Below the pieces are notes generated by a model that worked only from the letters and a program-made list of their open reading frames with translations, searched no databases and was not told the DNA's origin. This document shows positions 42,171 to 52,316 of a DNA stretch of 64,000 nt, piece after piece; within the stretch, counting starts at the first letter, position 1; each line of letters opens with the position of its first letter. The translations under genes and the position numbers were made by a program. The stretch is from Aculops lycopersici (Eukaryota > Arthropoda > Arachnida > Trombidiformes > Eriophyidae): positions 1,273,730 through 1,337,729 of the forward strand of contig WNKI01000003.1 in NCBI GenBank assembly GCA_015350385.1, read 5' to 3'.

Positions 42171-43544
42171 TTCTGTTTCGTCGTGAGATTCGTCGTGAAA
42201 TTCGTGGACAAAGTATAAGAATTTAGGCGCACAAATTTAGCGCAACTGGACAATTGAACACACGAGCCATAAGCCAGCGAGAGTTAACTCGTAGGTGTTG
42301 AGTTTCGAGCTTTTTGTTAGCTGCTACCACAATGTCACTAGAGACAGACGACCACGACCATTGCGACGATGAGGAATTTGAATGATTTCAATGGAGGAAG
42401 AAGTGGAGAAGCGGGACCAAAAGTGAGCATATGATTTGCGTGCTGCTTGGAAGAGACGCGCTCGACAGCTAGCACGAGTTTCAGCCTCGTTGCATTGCTT
42501 CACAATGGTCACTATGTAAATTTCCCCACCACGCTTCTCTTTCTGAACCATCGAATGCTGCGAGGATTTGCATTGGGCCACTTAGCGAGAGACGAGAGAA
42601 GTGGCCGCAACTTGCACTGGTTGATGCTATTCAAATGCTGGAACTTGAACGCTTTCCCATATTGCTGGCAAATGAAACAAAAACGCCATGACAACTCTGC
42701 GGTGGCCGCACGCCGGAAGTTGTGCGCTTGGCCCCGACCGCAACACTCCAGTTGCCGCTGCTGCTGCTGCCAGTCGTACGACTCGTCACATAAGGCGCGT
42801 GATGAAAAGATGAATACCAAATGAGATGTCCACCGCAACCACCGACTGCCACTTCCGGCCACAATCAATTATCATCCCCCGAGCTGGCGGGTGCGACGCT
42901 CGGTGGTTGCCGGCGGTCAAGTGGTCAGTGCAGCGCAAGACTGCTCTTGACTACCACCCGTTGCGTTTGAGCTGGCCATTAGGTTGTCTTGCTTCGTGTC
43001 TATTTAAGAAGAGAGAAGAGGGTGAGATGCACGTAGACGTAGATGTAACCAAAGCAGGTGGTCGCTATGCGCGCTCCTTGCTTAGATCTTGGCCAAAATC
43101 TCTGGCCCATCGATTGTGGCGCTAAAGGCATTCAAATTCGTCCCTTGCAATCCAATGGACGAGTGCCAATCGATTTCCTCGCATACGAAGGAGACACACT
43201 CGCACATGCGACATAAACATGCAAAACGGTTTGGCTACAAAATCTCGAGCAACCTCAGCGATTAATGGATTGAATAAATTGGCAACCACTTGCTGCTGCT
43301 GCTGTTGCTGTTGCTACAACTAAGCAAGCTAGAGTTTAGTGGTTCTATTTTCTATGAGCAATGCTCATGCTTCAATGAGTAAATGTGCTCACTAATGCCA
43401 AGTCTGCTCTACATTCCCATAGACCCGCAGCCACTGTGTTACGTTACATGTTAACAATGGAAGCAATTTACAATTGGCAACATTCGCATTTACATAACAA
43501 TCAACTCTCTAGACTTGAGCTGCCCTCTGCTATGTAAAGTCCCA
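42171..43544. other. Sequence present between C1 and C2 but absent from copy A
   Basis: About 1.37 kb without a supported gene. In copy A the flanking sequences are joined at a CT-rich run (about 20067). It is either an insertion here or a deletion in copy A; no terminal repeats or transposase are seen. Confidence 0.6.
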
Positions 43545-43880
43545 TTCTTTCTCTCTCTTCTTTCGCGCCAACCACCAAAGATGCCACTTAAGTATAGCTC
43601 CCGACCACTTGTTATGTTTTGCTTTGTAAGTGAGCGGCCGGCTTCCTAATGTGTGGCCAGCAATTGGAAATAAAGTGAAAGAGGGAGAGAAGCGGAGCCA
43701 ATTGGCCGCATCGCCTCACCTTCCGGCGCGAAGGGCACATGCCAAAGGCAGCAACTTCCTGTTCAAACTAAAGCAGACTAAAGCTAAAAGATCGGTTGGC
43801 AAGCTAATGAGGCCAAACGTTTAGCTGCTGGTCAGCTGGTTGGTTCTCTGGTCAATGTCCGATTCAGACCTCAGCATTTA
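43545..43880 (+). repeat. Duplicated block, copy C2
   Basis: Homologous to about 20067-20394, including the stretch TTCTTTCGCGCCAA and the sequence running to GATTCAGAC. Homology ends at about 43880. Confidence 0.9.
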
Positions 43881-44627
43881 GCGTGTCCAGAGTCGAGAGT
43901 CGAAGCCAAATCCATCATTTGCATTGTGCCACGAGGCGGCCCCTCGTCGTGGTCGTCCTCGTGGTGGATGGAGAGACCAACGTTTCCGTTAGTCTCCCTC
44001 TCTCTCTCTCTCTCTCTCTGGTGGTTGTTTCCTTTGTGCAACGCGCAAAGGAAAGCGCAAATCTCTTGCCAGTTGCCGAGATTTATGCTCCGCTAGTTCC
44101 ATACATGAGCGCAATAGCTCCATTCGATAGGTCAATCTAAAGGCATTTGTTTAGCCTCTTTGTATTTTGGCATTTCAGCGAGAGATTTGCTACTACCACC
44201 ACTACTACTGGCCGCCATGATGGATGCTGCTGGCCAAGCAAAGCGAGCGACGCTTCCAATACTCCAACGGGCAAGCACAAGCAACAAAGTTATGCCTAGA
44301 GATCAGAATCTTTGATCAACATTCAGAGCAAGAGCCAGAGGCAAATCTGAATCAATGTTGTGCCAGCAACCAACTTTGCATCTATTGTCTTTGTCCGGCG
44401 TCTGGTTACAATAAACTCGCTCGGTGGTTGTGGTGGTTGCGGCGAGGCTGGCCAAATGAGCAACTGCCGCCATCGTTGCTGCTCATTTGGCACGAGCAAT
44501 GGACACCACCGTCTCCGAAGAGGAGAAGACAGAGAGACAAGCGCGCAAATGAATCATCAATTATCATTACACTCGATCACATTGATAGTTTCTCTAATAC
44601 TTGTGCGCTTATAAATATGACCATTAG

Positions 44628-44657
44628 GCAACTTTCAATGCTGCCATTGAAAGTTGC
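44628..44657. repeat. Perfect 13-bp inverted repeat, 4-bp loop
   Basis: Arms 44628-44640 and 44645-44657 are exact reverse complements around CTGC. Confidence 0.95.
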
Positions 44658-45350
44658 TTCTATTTATCCCGACCGACCAACCAAGTGTCTAACTAAAGAG
44701 ACGCAGCTCGTGTTCTGTTTATTTCTCAAGCTTCAACTGGCTATCCCTTCCGTCCAGTCTAGATCGGACTGAACTCTCTTGCGTCATCATTTCTTGTCCA
44801 TTTGGTCAAGCAAATGGCTCAACATCATCATCATCATCAATTTGAATTTGCCGGCCACACGAGAGAGAGAGAGGAAGAGAGATGGAAAAAACTGCGCTTT
44901 TTACGTAACTAGCCAACGTAAATTTAGTCGTAGCAGTTCATATGTTATGCGTTAAACTAGACTAAACCTTTGTCCAGTTAACATTGAACCAACACAGAGG
45001 ACAAAGCCACTTGTTTGCCCTTTCTCTCTTCTAGCCAAGTTGGATACAAACTCACTGCCTCTAGCCACGCAATCGATTGGCCAGCGAGAGGGAAGCATCC
45101 GCCTTTTGCACACACAGAGTTTATGCTCTAAACGCTGCTCGCGAACACACACAAAATAATGATCTACACAAAAGAGCGAGAGTGTCCATTGAAATTGATA
45201 CTCTCCCCTTCAATTGTGAGCCGCAGTGGATGCAAAATAGTGGCGGGGTATCATGTTATGTAACTTATGGGCTCGCGTGCTAGCCGGCCACTGGCCACTT
45301 GAATCGAGAGGCCAGCATTTTTTTCTTATGCGCCTGCCAGTCACTTCCAC

Positions 45351-45512
45351 NNNNNNNNNNNNNNNNNNNNNNNNNNNNNNNNNNNNNNNNNNNNNNNNNN
45401 NNNNNNNNNNNNNNNNNNNNNNNNNNNNNNNNNNNNNNNNNNNNNNNNNNNNNNNNNNNNNNNNNNNNNNNNNNNNNNNNNNNNNNNNNNNNNNNNNNNN
45501 NNNNNNNNNNNN
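45351..45512. other. Assembly gap (162 N)
   Basis: Undetermined bases flanked on the right by a GT dinucleotide repeat, the likely cause of the gap. Confidence 0.95.

Positions 45513-45557
<45 letters not shown>
45513..45557. repeat. GT dinucleotide microsatellite
   Basis: At least 22 units up to 45557; the left end is hidden in the gap. Confidence 0.95.
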
Positions 45558-45558
<1 letters not shown>

Positions 45559-46041
45559 CGCAATTAAATGTCAGGACATTGTTAACATGCTAACACACAC
45601 ACGAGAGATGGAGAGAGCATTAGTTAGAGCCAAGTGGTCCATTCAATGGACTCCATTGGTTAACATATCAATTTGCTATTATAACACAACATATTAATGG
45701 ACTCCGATTATGAATGATAAATAACAAATTGACGAGCGCTTGTCAATCGTCGTTAGTGTTGCTCGTTTTTGTTGGAAATTTCGCTCAGTTTTGTTGGTTG
45801 TTCGTCGTCGCGTTCCAATGAATTTGCACGCGAAATTTACTTCTTTATGGCTAACTGTTTAGTTGCGGAAGTTTCAGTAGCGGCGGCAGTATTTAATGGC
45901 CAAATAATTTATGGACAGCAGTGTTTTTTCCTTCCTCTAAATTGTTTAATTTCAATTAGATTACTTACAAAATATTACATACAAAAAGCTATAGACTCGG
46001 GCAACAGTATTGCAACAAGAACAAAAACAACGCCACTATCA

Positions 46042-49000
46042 CTAACTGGATGACCTTCGTCGAAAGTCTAGTCCATTAGTTCTGCCGCTTTCATCGTTTG
46101 CAAAGTCGTCAAAATCGCGCATGGCCATCAGTGCTGAGTGCGAGGCCGATGGCAGCGGCTGCAGGTGGTTGTTCGGACCGTTTGCATTGGCATTCGCATC
46201 ACCACTGATGCTGCCGACGCCGACGCCGACGCCACCGCCATCGCCATCCGATCTACCTGCGTTCGTTTGAAGCCGCTGGTGCTGTTGTTGGTTCAGCTGG
46301 TTTTCAGCAAGAGGTATGGGCCATCCGTTTTGCTGGTCCATTTCCGTCGCTTGGTTCACCTGCTGATGAGACCCAAAGCTCCCGAGGGAAGACATTGAAC
46401 TGCCTGAGTTCAAGGAGTCAGCTTGGTCTAGGAAATCGGTGTCGCTTATTGTGGTAGTTGTGGGCAACTTAACGGCATTTTGAACGGCCATTGCCGCGGC
46501 GTTGTCGAATAAATTTTGATACATAATTCCGGCTAAAGCCTCGCGAAAGCCTCCATCCGGTCCGAGTTCAAAGTGTTGCCTTTGTTGTTGGTGCTGGTGG
46601 TGGTGCTGCTGTTGGTGTTGGGCAGCCGCAGCCATGTTGGCTGCATTTGCTGCGGCGGCCGCCGCCGCGTACGCCTGACTCGGCGCCGCAAACCAGTTGC
46701 CCGAGTTGGCAAGCGAGCTTCGTTTCCGGTGCAGCGCCGAGAGTTGGTCTCGTGGCGATTGGTGACTGATACTGGGGTTGCCACTTCCGCTTGACGCACT
46801 TCCAGTGCCACTTGAGGGCCCATCGGAGTTTGATGAAGATGGGCCAGATGATGATGTACTTGTGCTATTTGAAGTCGACGCCGCGGACGAGATCGATTGA
46901 CGGACTCCGGATCGCAGCGCATACTCGCGCTCATTTAACTCGGCGTCGCTCATTAGCTGACTCTGGACCCACTGACTTTGTATGGCGGCCGCGGTGGCCG
47001 CAGCGGCAGCCGCCGCCGCAGTCGCCTCATGCGAGCTCAGGTGAGCTGCCGCCGCAGCTTGATTGGGATTCTGGTGGTGCTGCTGCTGTTGGCTGAACAT
47101 ATGATGAGCGTGTGGGTGGAGGGGGTGGTGGCCGGGCGGCGGTAACAAGTGGCGTTGGTACACCATTGAGGCGCTCATTGCGGGCGTCATACCCGACATG
47201 CCGCCCATGCCCATGTGTCCCATCATCCCGCCAAGTCCGCCCATGTGACTCATGCCGCTCATCCCGCCGCCAGTTCCACCTACCCAGTCGCCCATGCCGC
47301 TCCCGCCCGCTCCGTAGGTTGCCACCATCGGGTGCCCGCCACCCATGTAACTTCCGCCGCCACCACTGCCACCCATCGACTTGCCGATCAACGCCATCTT
47401 GGCGGCCTTTATATCGGACAAATCCAGTGACTTTTCGCCCATTGACTTGCTACTTCCGCCCTTGTAACCACCACCACTTGACATCATTTTACCAGAACCT
47501 GGCATCTTGATCTCCTCTTCAATGATGATCTCGCCTGATTTTGGATGATGAGTTTTGTAAACCTTCTTCCAAGCAATCAATTGTAGCAGCTTCCATCCAA
47601 CTGAACCCAATTTAATGGGAACCGTTTTTAGGGCAGCCAACACGAGTGGCTTCACCTGGCTGCTTATCGAGGGTTTCGACGATTTGTTGAATCCAGGTAT
47701 CGAGGGGAACTCAATGAATCCATTGATTGCGCCCTGATTGCTATCGTACTCAATGTTTCCATCTATCTGGCCCACAACTGGCCTCTGAATTGGATTGTGG
47801 TTATTCGACTGACCAACTGACGCGCCAACACCATTGCTGCTCACCTGCACCGTAACCGTTGGAGTAGGTTGAGCTTTTTGATTGGCCGAAGCGATCGTTT
47901 GCTTTGTGTTCATTGAGGCAGCCGATTGCTGCTGTTGGTTTACCTGCTGATGCTGCTGCAAGTTTGCCGTGTTTGTCACGAGATTCAACGCCGGTCTTAC
48001 CAGAGAGTTGGCCACACTATTCGCAATGGCCTCACTAAGCAGACCGCTATTTTGGCTCCCAATTTGCTGTAGCAAGTTTGTCATGGCACTCAGCTGGTCG
48101 CTGATCAAACTTCCGCTTGAGCTCGACGGACTACCGCTTAGCGAGTTGCTCGTCTGTTGCGCCGAAGTGGCGGGTGTGGTGCTCAGCGCTGGACTCTCGC
48201 CATCTTTGGTGCTCGGCGCGGAATCCGAATTGCTAGTCACTGCCTTCGACTGAGACTCGAGCAAATCGTCCAAAAGCTGGGCTTGTGACTCCTGCTCGCC
48301 TCTTGTTACAGCATCGATGGAGTTCTCCGAACCTAGAGTCGAGTAAATATTGCCTGTCATTTGATTTGATACCATCTGGCTGGAACCCATTTGTTGCTGC
48401 TGATTTTGTTGGTCCTCGGAACCACTTCCGGTTTGCTGCTGATTCTCTTCAACTTGCCGACTTAATTGATTTTGAAGTCGCGAGATTAACTCATTTTGTA
48501 GCTGATTATTAGTTTGATCATCAACATTATGATTATTGTTGTTGTTATCTGAAGTTTGACTCTCTAGTTGCCGCAATAACTCCTCAGTTTGTTGCTCCGA
48601 CTGACTGTTGCTCATTTGATGATCGACTAAACTTTGGTCATCGCATCTCGCCTGTTTGATTAAAGGTGGCGTCGATTGGATTGCCAGCAGTGAGAGTTGG
48701 ATCAGAGGTAGCCAATTTTTAAGCTTGACCATTGCGGTGAGCGATGAAAACTTTCGCCTAAACTTGATCCTTCTTTGTTTCTGCTGCTCTTGTTGCCGAA
48801 ACGATTGCTGACCAATCTCGCCACCATTCCTTGTTTGCTGTCCACTATCAGGTATGTACTGTTGCTGCTGCTCTTTTCGTCGGCCACTTGAATCGTGTCT
48901 TTTCCTCGGAGGTCCGAGGAAAATAAACGGCGCCCGACCGCCCAGCTCAACCAGTTCAATGCCATCCACTTGGTTCCTCGATTTAGAACTCCTTTCAACC

Positions 49001-49116
49001 TGTAAGTGTGTCAGTTCTTTGGTTTCATTCTTGTTAATTGATTGCGAGTTTGGATGTCCACTTGTTTGATTCACTCTCCCACTCTTCGGCGCTGTAGTTG
49101 TTGTTGGTGTGTCCAT
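46042..49116 (-). CDS. Low-complexity, probably secreted protein of unknown function
   Basis: A 1024-codon ORF with ATG at 49116. A better start for a secreted protein may be Met129 (48732), where MVKLKNWLPLIQLSLLAIQS followed by a polar stretch is a good signal peptide; upstream residues are also Q/N-rich, so the longer form cannot be excluded. After the leader comes a Q/N/S-rich part, then a compact, less repetitive section near residues 435-560 (EYDSNQGAINGFIEFPSIPG; VPIKLGSVGWKLLQLIAWKK), then glycine/methionine-rich, histidine-rich, alanine and serine runs. The central section is the only part likely to fold. No enzyme motif is visible. A matrix, cuticle-associated or otherwise extracellular role would fit the composition, but this is inference. 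No intron is needed. Confidence 0.65.
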   Translation of the reverse strand: MDTPTTTTAPKSGRVNQTSGHPNSQSINKNETKELTHLQVERSSKSRNQVDGIELVELGGRAPFIFLGPPRKRHDSSGRRKEQQQQYIPDSGQQTRNGGEIGQQSFRQQEQQKQRRIKFRRKFSSLTAMVKLKNWLPLIQLSLLAIQSTPPLIKQARCDDQSLVDHQMSNSQSEQQTEELLRQLESQTSDNNNNNHNVDDQTNNQLQNELISRLQNQLSRQVEENQQQTGSGSEDQQNQQQQMGSSQMVSNQMTGNIYSTLGSENSIDAVTRGEQESQAQLLDDLLESQSKAVTSNSDSAPSTKDGESPALSTTPATSAQQTSNSLSGSPSSSSGSLISDQLSAMTNLLQQIGSQNSGLLSEAIANSVANSLVRPALNLVTNTANLQQHQQVNQQQQSAASMNTKQTIASANQKAQPTPTVTVQVSSNGVGASVGQSNNHNPIQRPVVGQIDGNIEYDSNQGAINGFIEFPSIPGFNKSSKPSISSQVKPLVLAALKTVPIKLGSVGWKLLQLIAWKKVYKTHHPKSGEIIIEEEIKMPGSGKMMSSGGGYKGGSSKSMGEKSLDLSDIKAAKMALIGKSMGGSGGGGSYMGGGHPMVATYGAGGSGMGDWVGGTGGGMSGMSHMGGLGGMMGHMGMGGMSGMTPAMSASMVYQRHLLPPPGHHPLHPHAHHMFSQQQQHHQNPNQAAAAAHLSSHEATAAAAAAAATAAAIQSQWVQSQLMSDAELNEREYALRSGVRQSISSAASTSNSTSTSSSGPSSSNSDGPSSGTGSASSGSGNPSISHQSPRDQLSALHRKRSSLANSGNWFAAPSQAYAAAAAAANAANMAAAAQHQQQHHHQHQQQRQHFELGPDGGFREALAGIMYQNLFDNAAAMAVQNAVKLPTTTTISDTDFLDQADSLNSGSSMSSLGSFGSHQQVNQATEMDQQNGWPIPLAENQLNQQQHQRLQTNAGRSDGDGGGVGVGVGSISGDANANANGPNNHLQPLPSASHSALMAMRDFDDFANDESGRTNGLDFRRRSSS

Positions 49117-49271
49117 CTTGGCATCTCACTTGAAAAATTGGGATCGATCGATTGGTTTGATGTGCATGCAACTCAAACTGGATTGAAATGGACCAACAAC
49201 CAAACGATCAACTTGGAATCAAATTTTTCAGTCTTATGAAATCAACCAATAATCGATAGATGGAGAAAGTT

Positions 49272-49298
49272 TCTTTTGAGAGGATGGCTCTCAAAAGA
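49272..49298. repeat. Perfect 11-bp inverted repeat
   Basis: Arms 49272-49282 and 49288-49298 with a 5-bp loop, in the 5' flank of the minus-strand gene starting at 49116. Confidence 0.95.
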
Positions 49299-49905
49299 CC
49301 AGCCCAACGGTAGGAGACCGCAGAAAAGTCCACGCTGCAGAGGAGCACAATGGACAGGTTGATATATTTAACTCAAAATGCGGAAATAGAGTTAATCAAA
49401 AATTAGAGAGGAGCACAAGTCTTATAGAATTTTTATTCCATTGTTTTGGATAGAAAGGATATTTAAAGAAAAGAGACAGAGGGAGAGGGAGAGCAACAAG
49501 TGTCTGCGCCGATAGGTTACGGTGCTTGTTTGTGCTACCGCCGGTTGATTGATTATAGTATCGTCATCAAATGGCAAGTCGGTATTTGATTGTTATTGCT
49601 GTTGACTGGTTCTCCTACTGCTCAATGTGTATGATAATCGTCGATAACTTGCAGCCATCATCAGCTACGTCAGGCATTCAAGCAAACAAGCAGTCGCAGG
49701 CAGGTAGAAAGCTAGTGGGTCGGTTTGAATATGAGCAACGTGAGTGGCGGCGACGGCGGCAGCAGGTTAGTCGGTCTTTTCGTTCAGCTCACCTGGTGGC
49801 AGCAAATGTGACTGAAACTTGGAATGCTAATTACGCGACGCGTCGACGTCTTTGCTGTGAAAATGGAAATGAAAACGAAAAGGAGAATAAAATTGAAAAG
49901 CAAAA

Positions 49906-49946
49906 TGAAGAAGAAGAAGATGATGATGATGATGATGATGATGATG
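49906..49946. repeat. GAA/GAT trinucleotide run
   Basis: GAA units pass into about nine GAT/ATG units up to 49946. Confidence 0.85.
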
Positions 49947-51015
49947 TTTGACTTTGTGACTATTAGTCGTCTTTGCATTCAATTAGCCTTTTTGTCGACT
50001 CGTCGTCGTCGTCGTCGTCATCTTGCTCACCTGACGCTGAAGACGGCTTCGTCGTTTTTTGTCCAAGTGTTCTGTTAGCTAGACAACTGAAACGAACACG
50101 ACGATCAAGACCAAGAATAAGACTGAAGAGAGAAAGAAAACGACAACTTGGCGGCCCATTTAACGCGACAAGTGCCATCAATCAGCGAGTTTCTCTATAT
50201 GCATTCAGTTGGTAGACAGCAAGTAGAAGTAGGAAACGCGCAACTTTGTCGTTAGTTGACAAAGCTGGCAACAGGTTGTTGCCTCCCAGAAAGCTATCAG
50301 TCAGGTAGATGCAAACAAGTTGGTAATACGGTTGTTGGCGGCACCTGCGCGGCGCAAGCATTGATCACGCGACAAGCAAACTAGTGGGGCCAGGAGAGTG
50401 CGACTAAGACTAGAATTATTCCCCCTTGCTGTCTCTGTCTCTTTTGCCTAAGCAGTTGAGCATTTGAGCATTTGAGCATTCGAATATTTGAGTTTGACTA
50501 AGAAATTAGCAGTCGGCGGTGCCAATTGGTGTTGTGACTTCTGATGCAAAATGTTGCTCTTCTTCCATTACGATTTTTTTCATTAGCTCTCAAGTGGCGG
50601 GGGTGCGCCACTTGTTGCCTTTGCCGCCGCCGCCGCCGCCTCTGATCTCGTCTCAGCAAAACAACTTGCAAAGAGGGACAGCAAAACGAAGCGAGAGAGA
50701 AAGAGATAAAGACAATAATTCAATCGCGCTAACAGAATCTCGTCTACATGGTAATCGGGTTGCTCAGGCCACTTGTCGCTTCGAATTTTTTGCTATCAGT
50801 CTAGCTGGGTGTTTGACTGATAACTATGGTAGCTATTTTCCGTCTCGCGAGCTCGCTTGGGAGCCGGCGAGCAAAGGGGAAAAGTTGATTTGGCCAACGC
50901 TCGCCGTCGCGCGGATAGAGGATTGACTTGCGCAACCGGCAACGGCGACAAGTCAGCATGAACCAGCCGCATGGCGACTCGCAACGAATTAGACTCAAAT
51001 GGAATGGAATGAGAT

Positions 51016-51075
51016 GAAACGAAACGAAACGAAACGAAACGAAACGAAACGAAACGAAACGAAACGAAACGAAAC
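51016..51075. repeat. GAAAC pentamer microsatellite, 12 exact units
   Basis: Sixty bases of uninterrupted GAAAC, preceded by variant units (GGAAT, GAGAT) and followed by a GAGGC variant. Confidence 0.95.
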
Positions 51076-52292
51076 GAGGCGAAATTAAAACGAATGAGTG
51101 GCTATGGAAATGTAAGGCGCACCATAGCAGCGAAGAGAGTATAAGAGCTCATCAAACCTGCATACCAAATAGAATCGCGTTGATGATGAGATCAGCTGGA
51201 GTAGCAACAGGATAAGGAACATCGGGAGCAACAAGTGGTTGCGCGACTTTTGCTGATACTGATGCCGCTGATGTTGATGCTAATGCTACTTTTGCTCCAG
51301 CGACACTTTAGCCTCAACCCCAAGCTCCAGTCCTCAACTTGACTAACGTTACGCGTCAATGTCCAGAAAGTCGCTCGCCTAACGTGTATTCAGATCTACC
51401 TGCTACTTAGTTAACTCACTTACCTGCTGCATACACTCAACTTCTCCGTCGCTCCCCGGCCAGGTAAAAATCCAATTTATTTCCATTTAATTCCATTAAT
51501 TTTTCGCCTACTTTAATCACACAAACAGCCCCCTCCTCCTCCTCCTCCTCCTCCATCTCGTCCTGTTTGTTTCTGTTGAAACAAACTGAGTGGTGGCCGG
51601 TTGGTCTCATGACATTCTCTTCTCATTCAAAAGGGAACCGGCGCCACACCAGCAACGAAATGAAACGAGCAATAGAAAGAGCATTAGACCCACACACTGG
51701 AAAGCAATAACGAGGCGGATGGCTGGCCTACTCGCTATCTGTCACCGTCGCCCCTCCGCTTGGCTGTTGCTGCTATCTAAATGCGTTGCTATTGATATCT
51801 TTCTAGTTATATAGCCAGGCCAGGTAACAGGTGGTTGAGGCTAAAGTTGCGGTGATGGTGGCTGCGGCGACTAACGAGATTAGCGCGACATTTGCACTCT
51901 AAAATATCATTATAAGTCACACCGAATGTTAGCCGGCTCGTTAGTTAGTTAGTCAGTTATTTAGTGGATAGCTAGCTTGCTGGCTGGCTAGCTCGTAGGT
52001 GAGCGTAAAATGCGCAACCATCCAGTCAACGAAGCAAAGTAGACACTTGACAGTTTTTTAGCTCAGTTTTATTAATTATAAATTCATTTGAATCCTCGAG
52101 CTGGTCGTTGTGGTCGGCGTTGTCGTCTTAGTCTTGGTCGTGGTCAAGATGAAGTGAGCATCGCCAAGTATCTAAGCGGCAAATTCAGATTTCAAATCTT
52201 GTCATGTTATGCAAGAGGCCAACGAAAGAAGAGAAGCCAACGCTCTCCCCCGAAGATACCGAGTCGTCGACGTTGAACCCAAACGACGACTT

Positions 52293-52316
52293 ACTGCCAT
52301 TCATATGAATGGCAGT
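52293..52316. repeat. Perfect 24-bp palindrome without loop
   Basis: ACTGCCATTCAT is followed directly by its own reverse complement. The centre is CATATG, an E-box/NdeI-type hexamer. Confidence 0.95.

Larger units (their letters stand above)
43881..46041. other. Non-coding interval with assembly gap
   Basis: No gene supported. It contains a perfect 13-bp hairpin at 44628-44657, a CT run near 44000-44018, the gap, and a GT repeat. The minus-strand TTTAAT near 45890 (ATTAAA) could be the polyadenylation signal of the gene ending at 46042. Confidence 0.45.

Noticed and set aside
44224..44772. 182-codon plus-strand ORF
   Set aside because: Crosses a perfect hairpin and simple repeats; composition is that of a chance frame.
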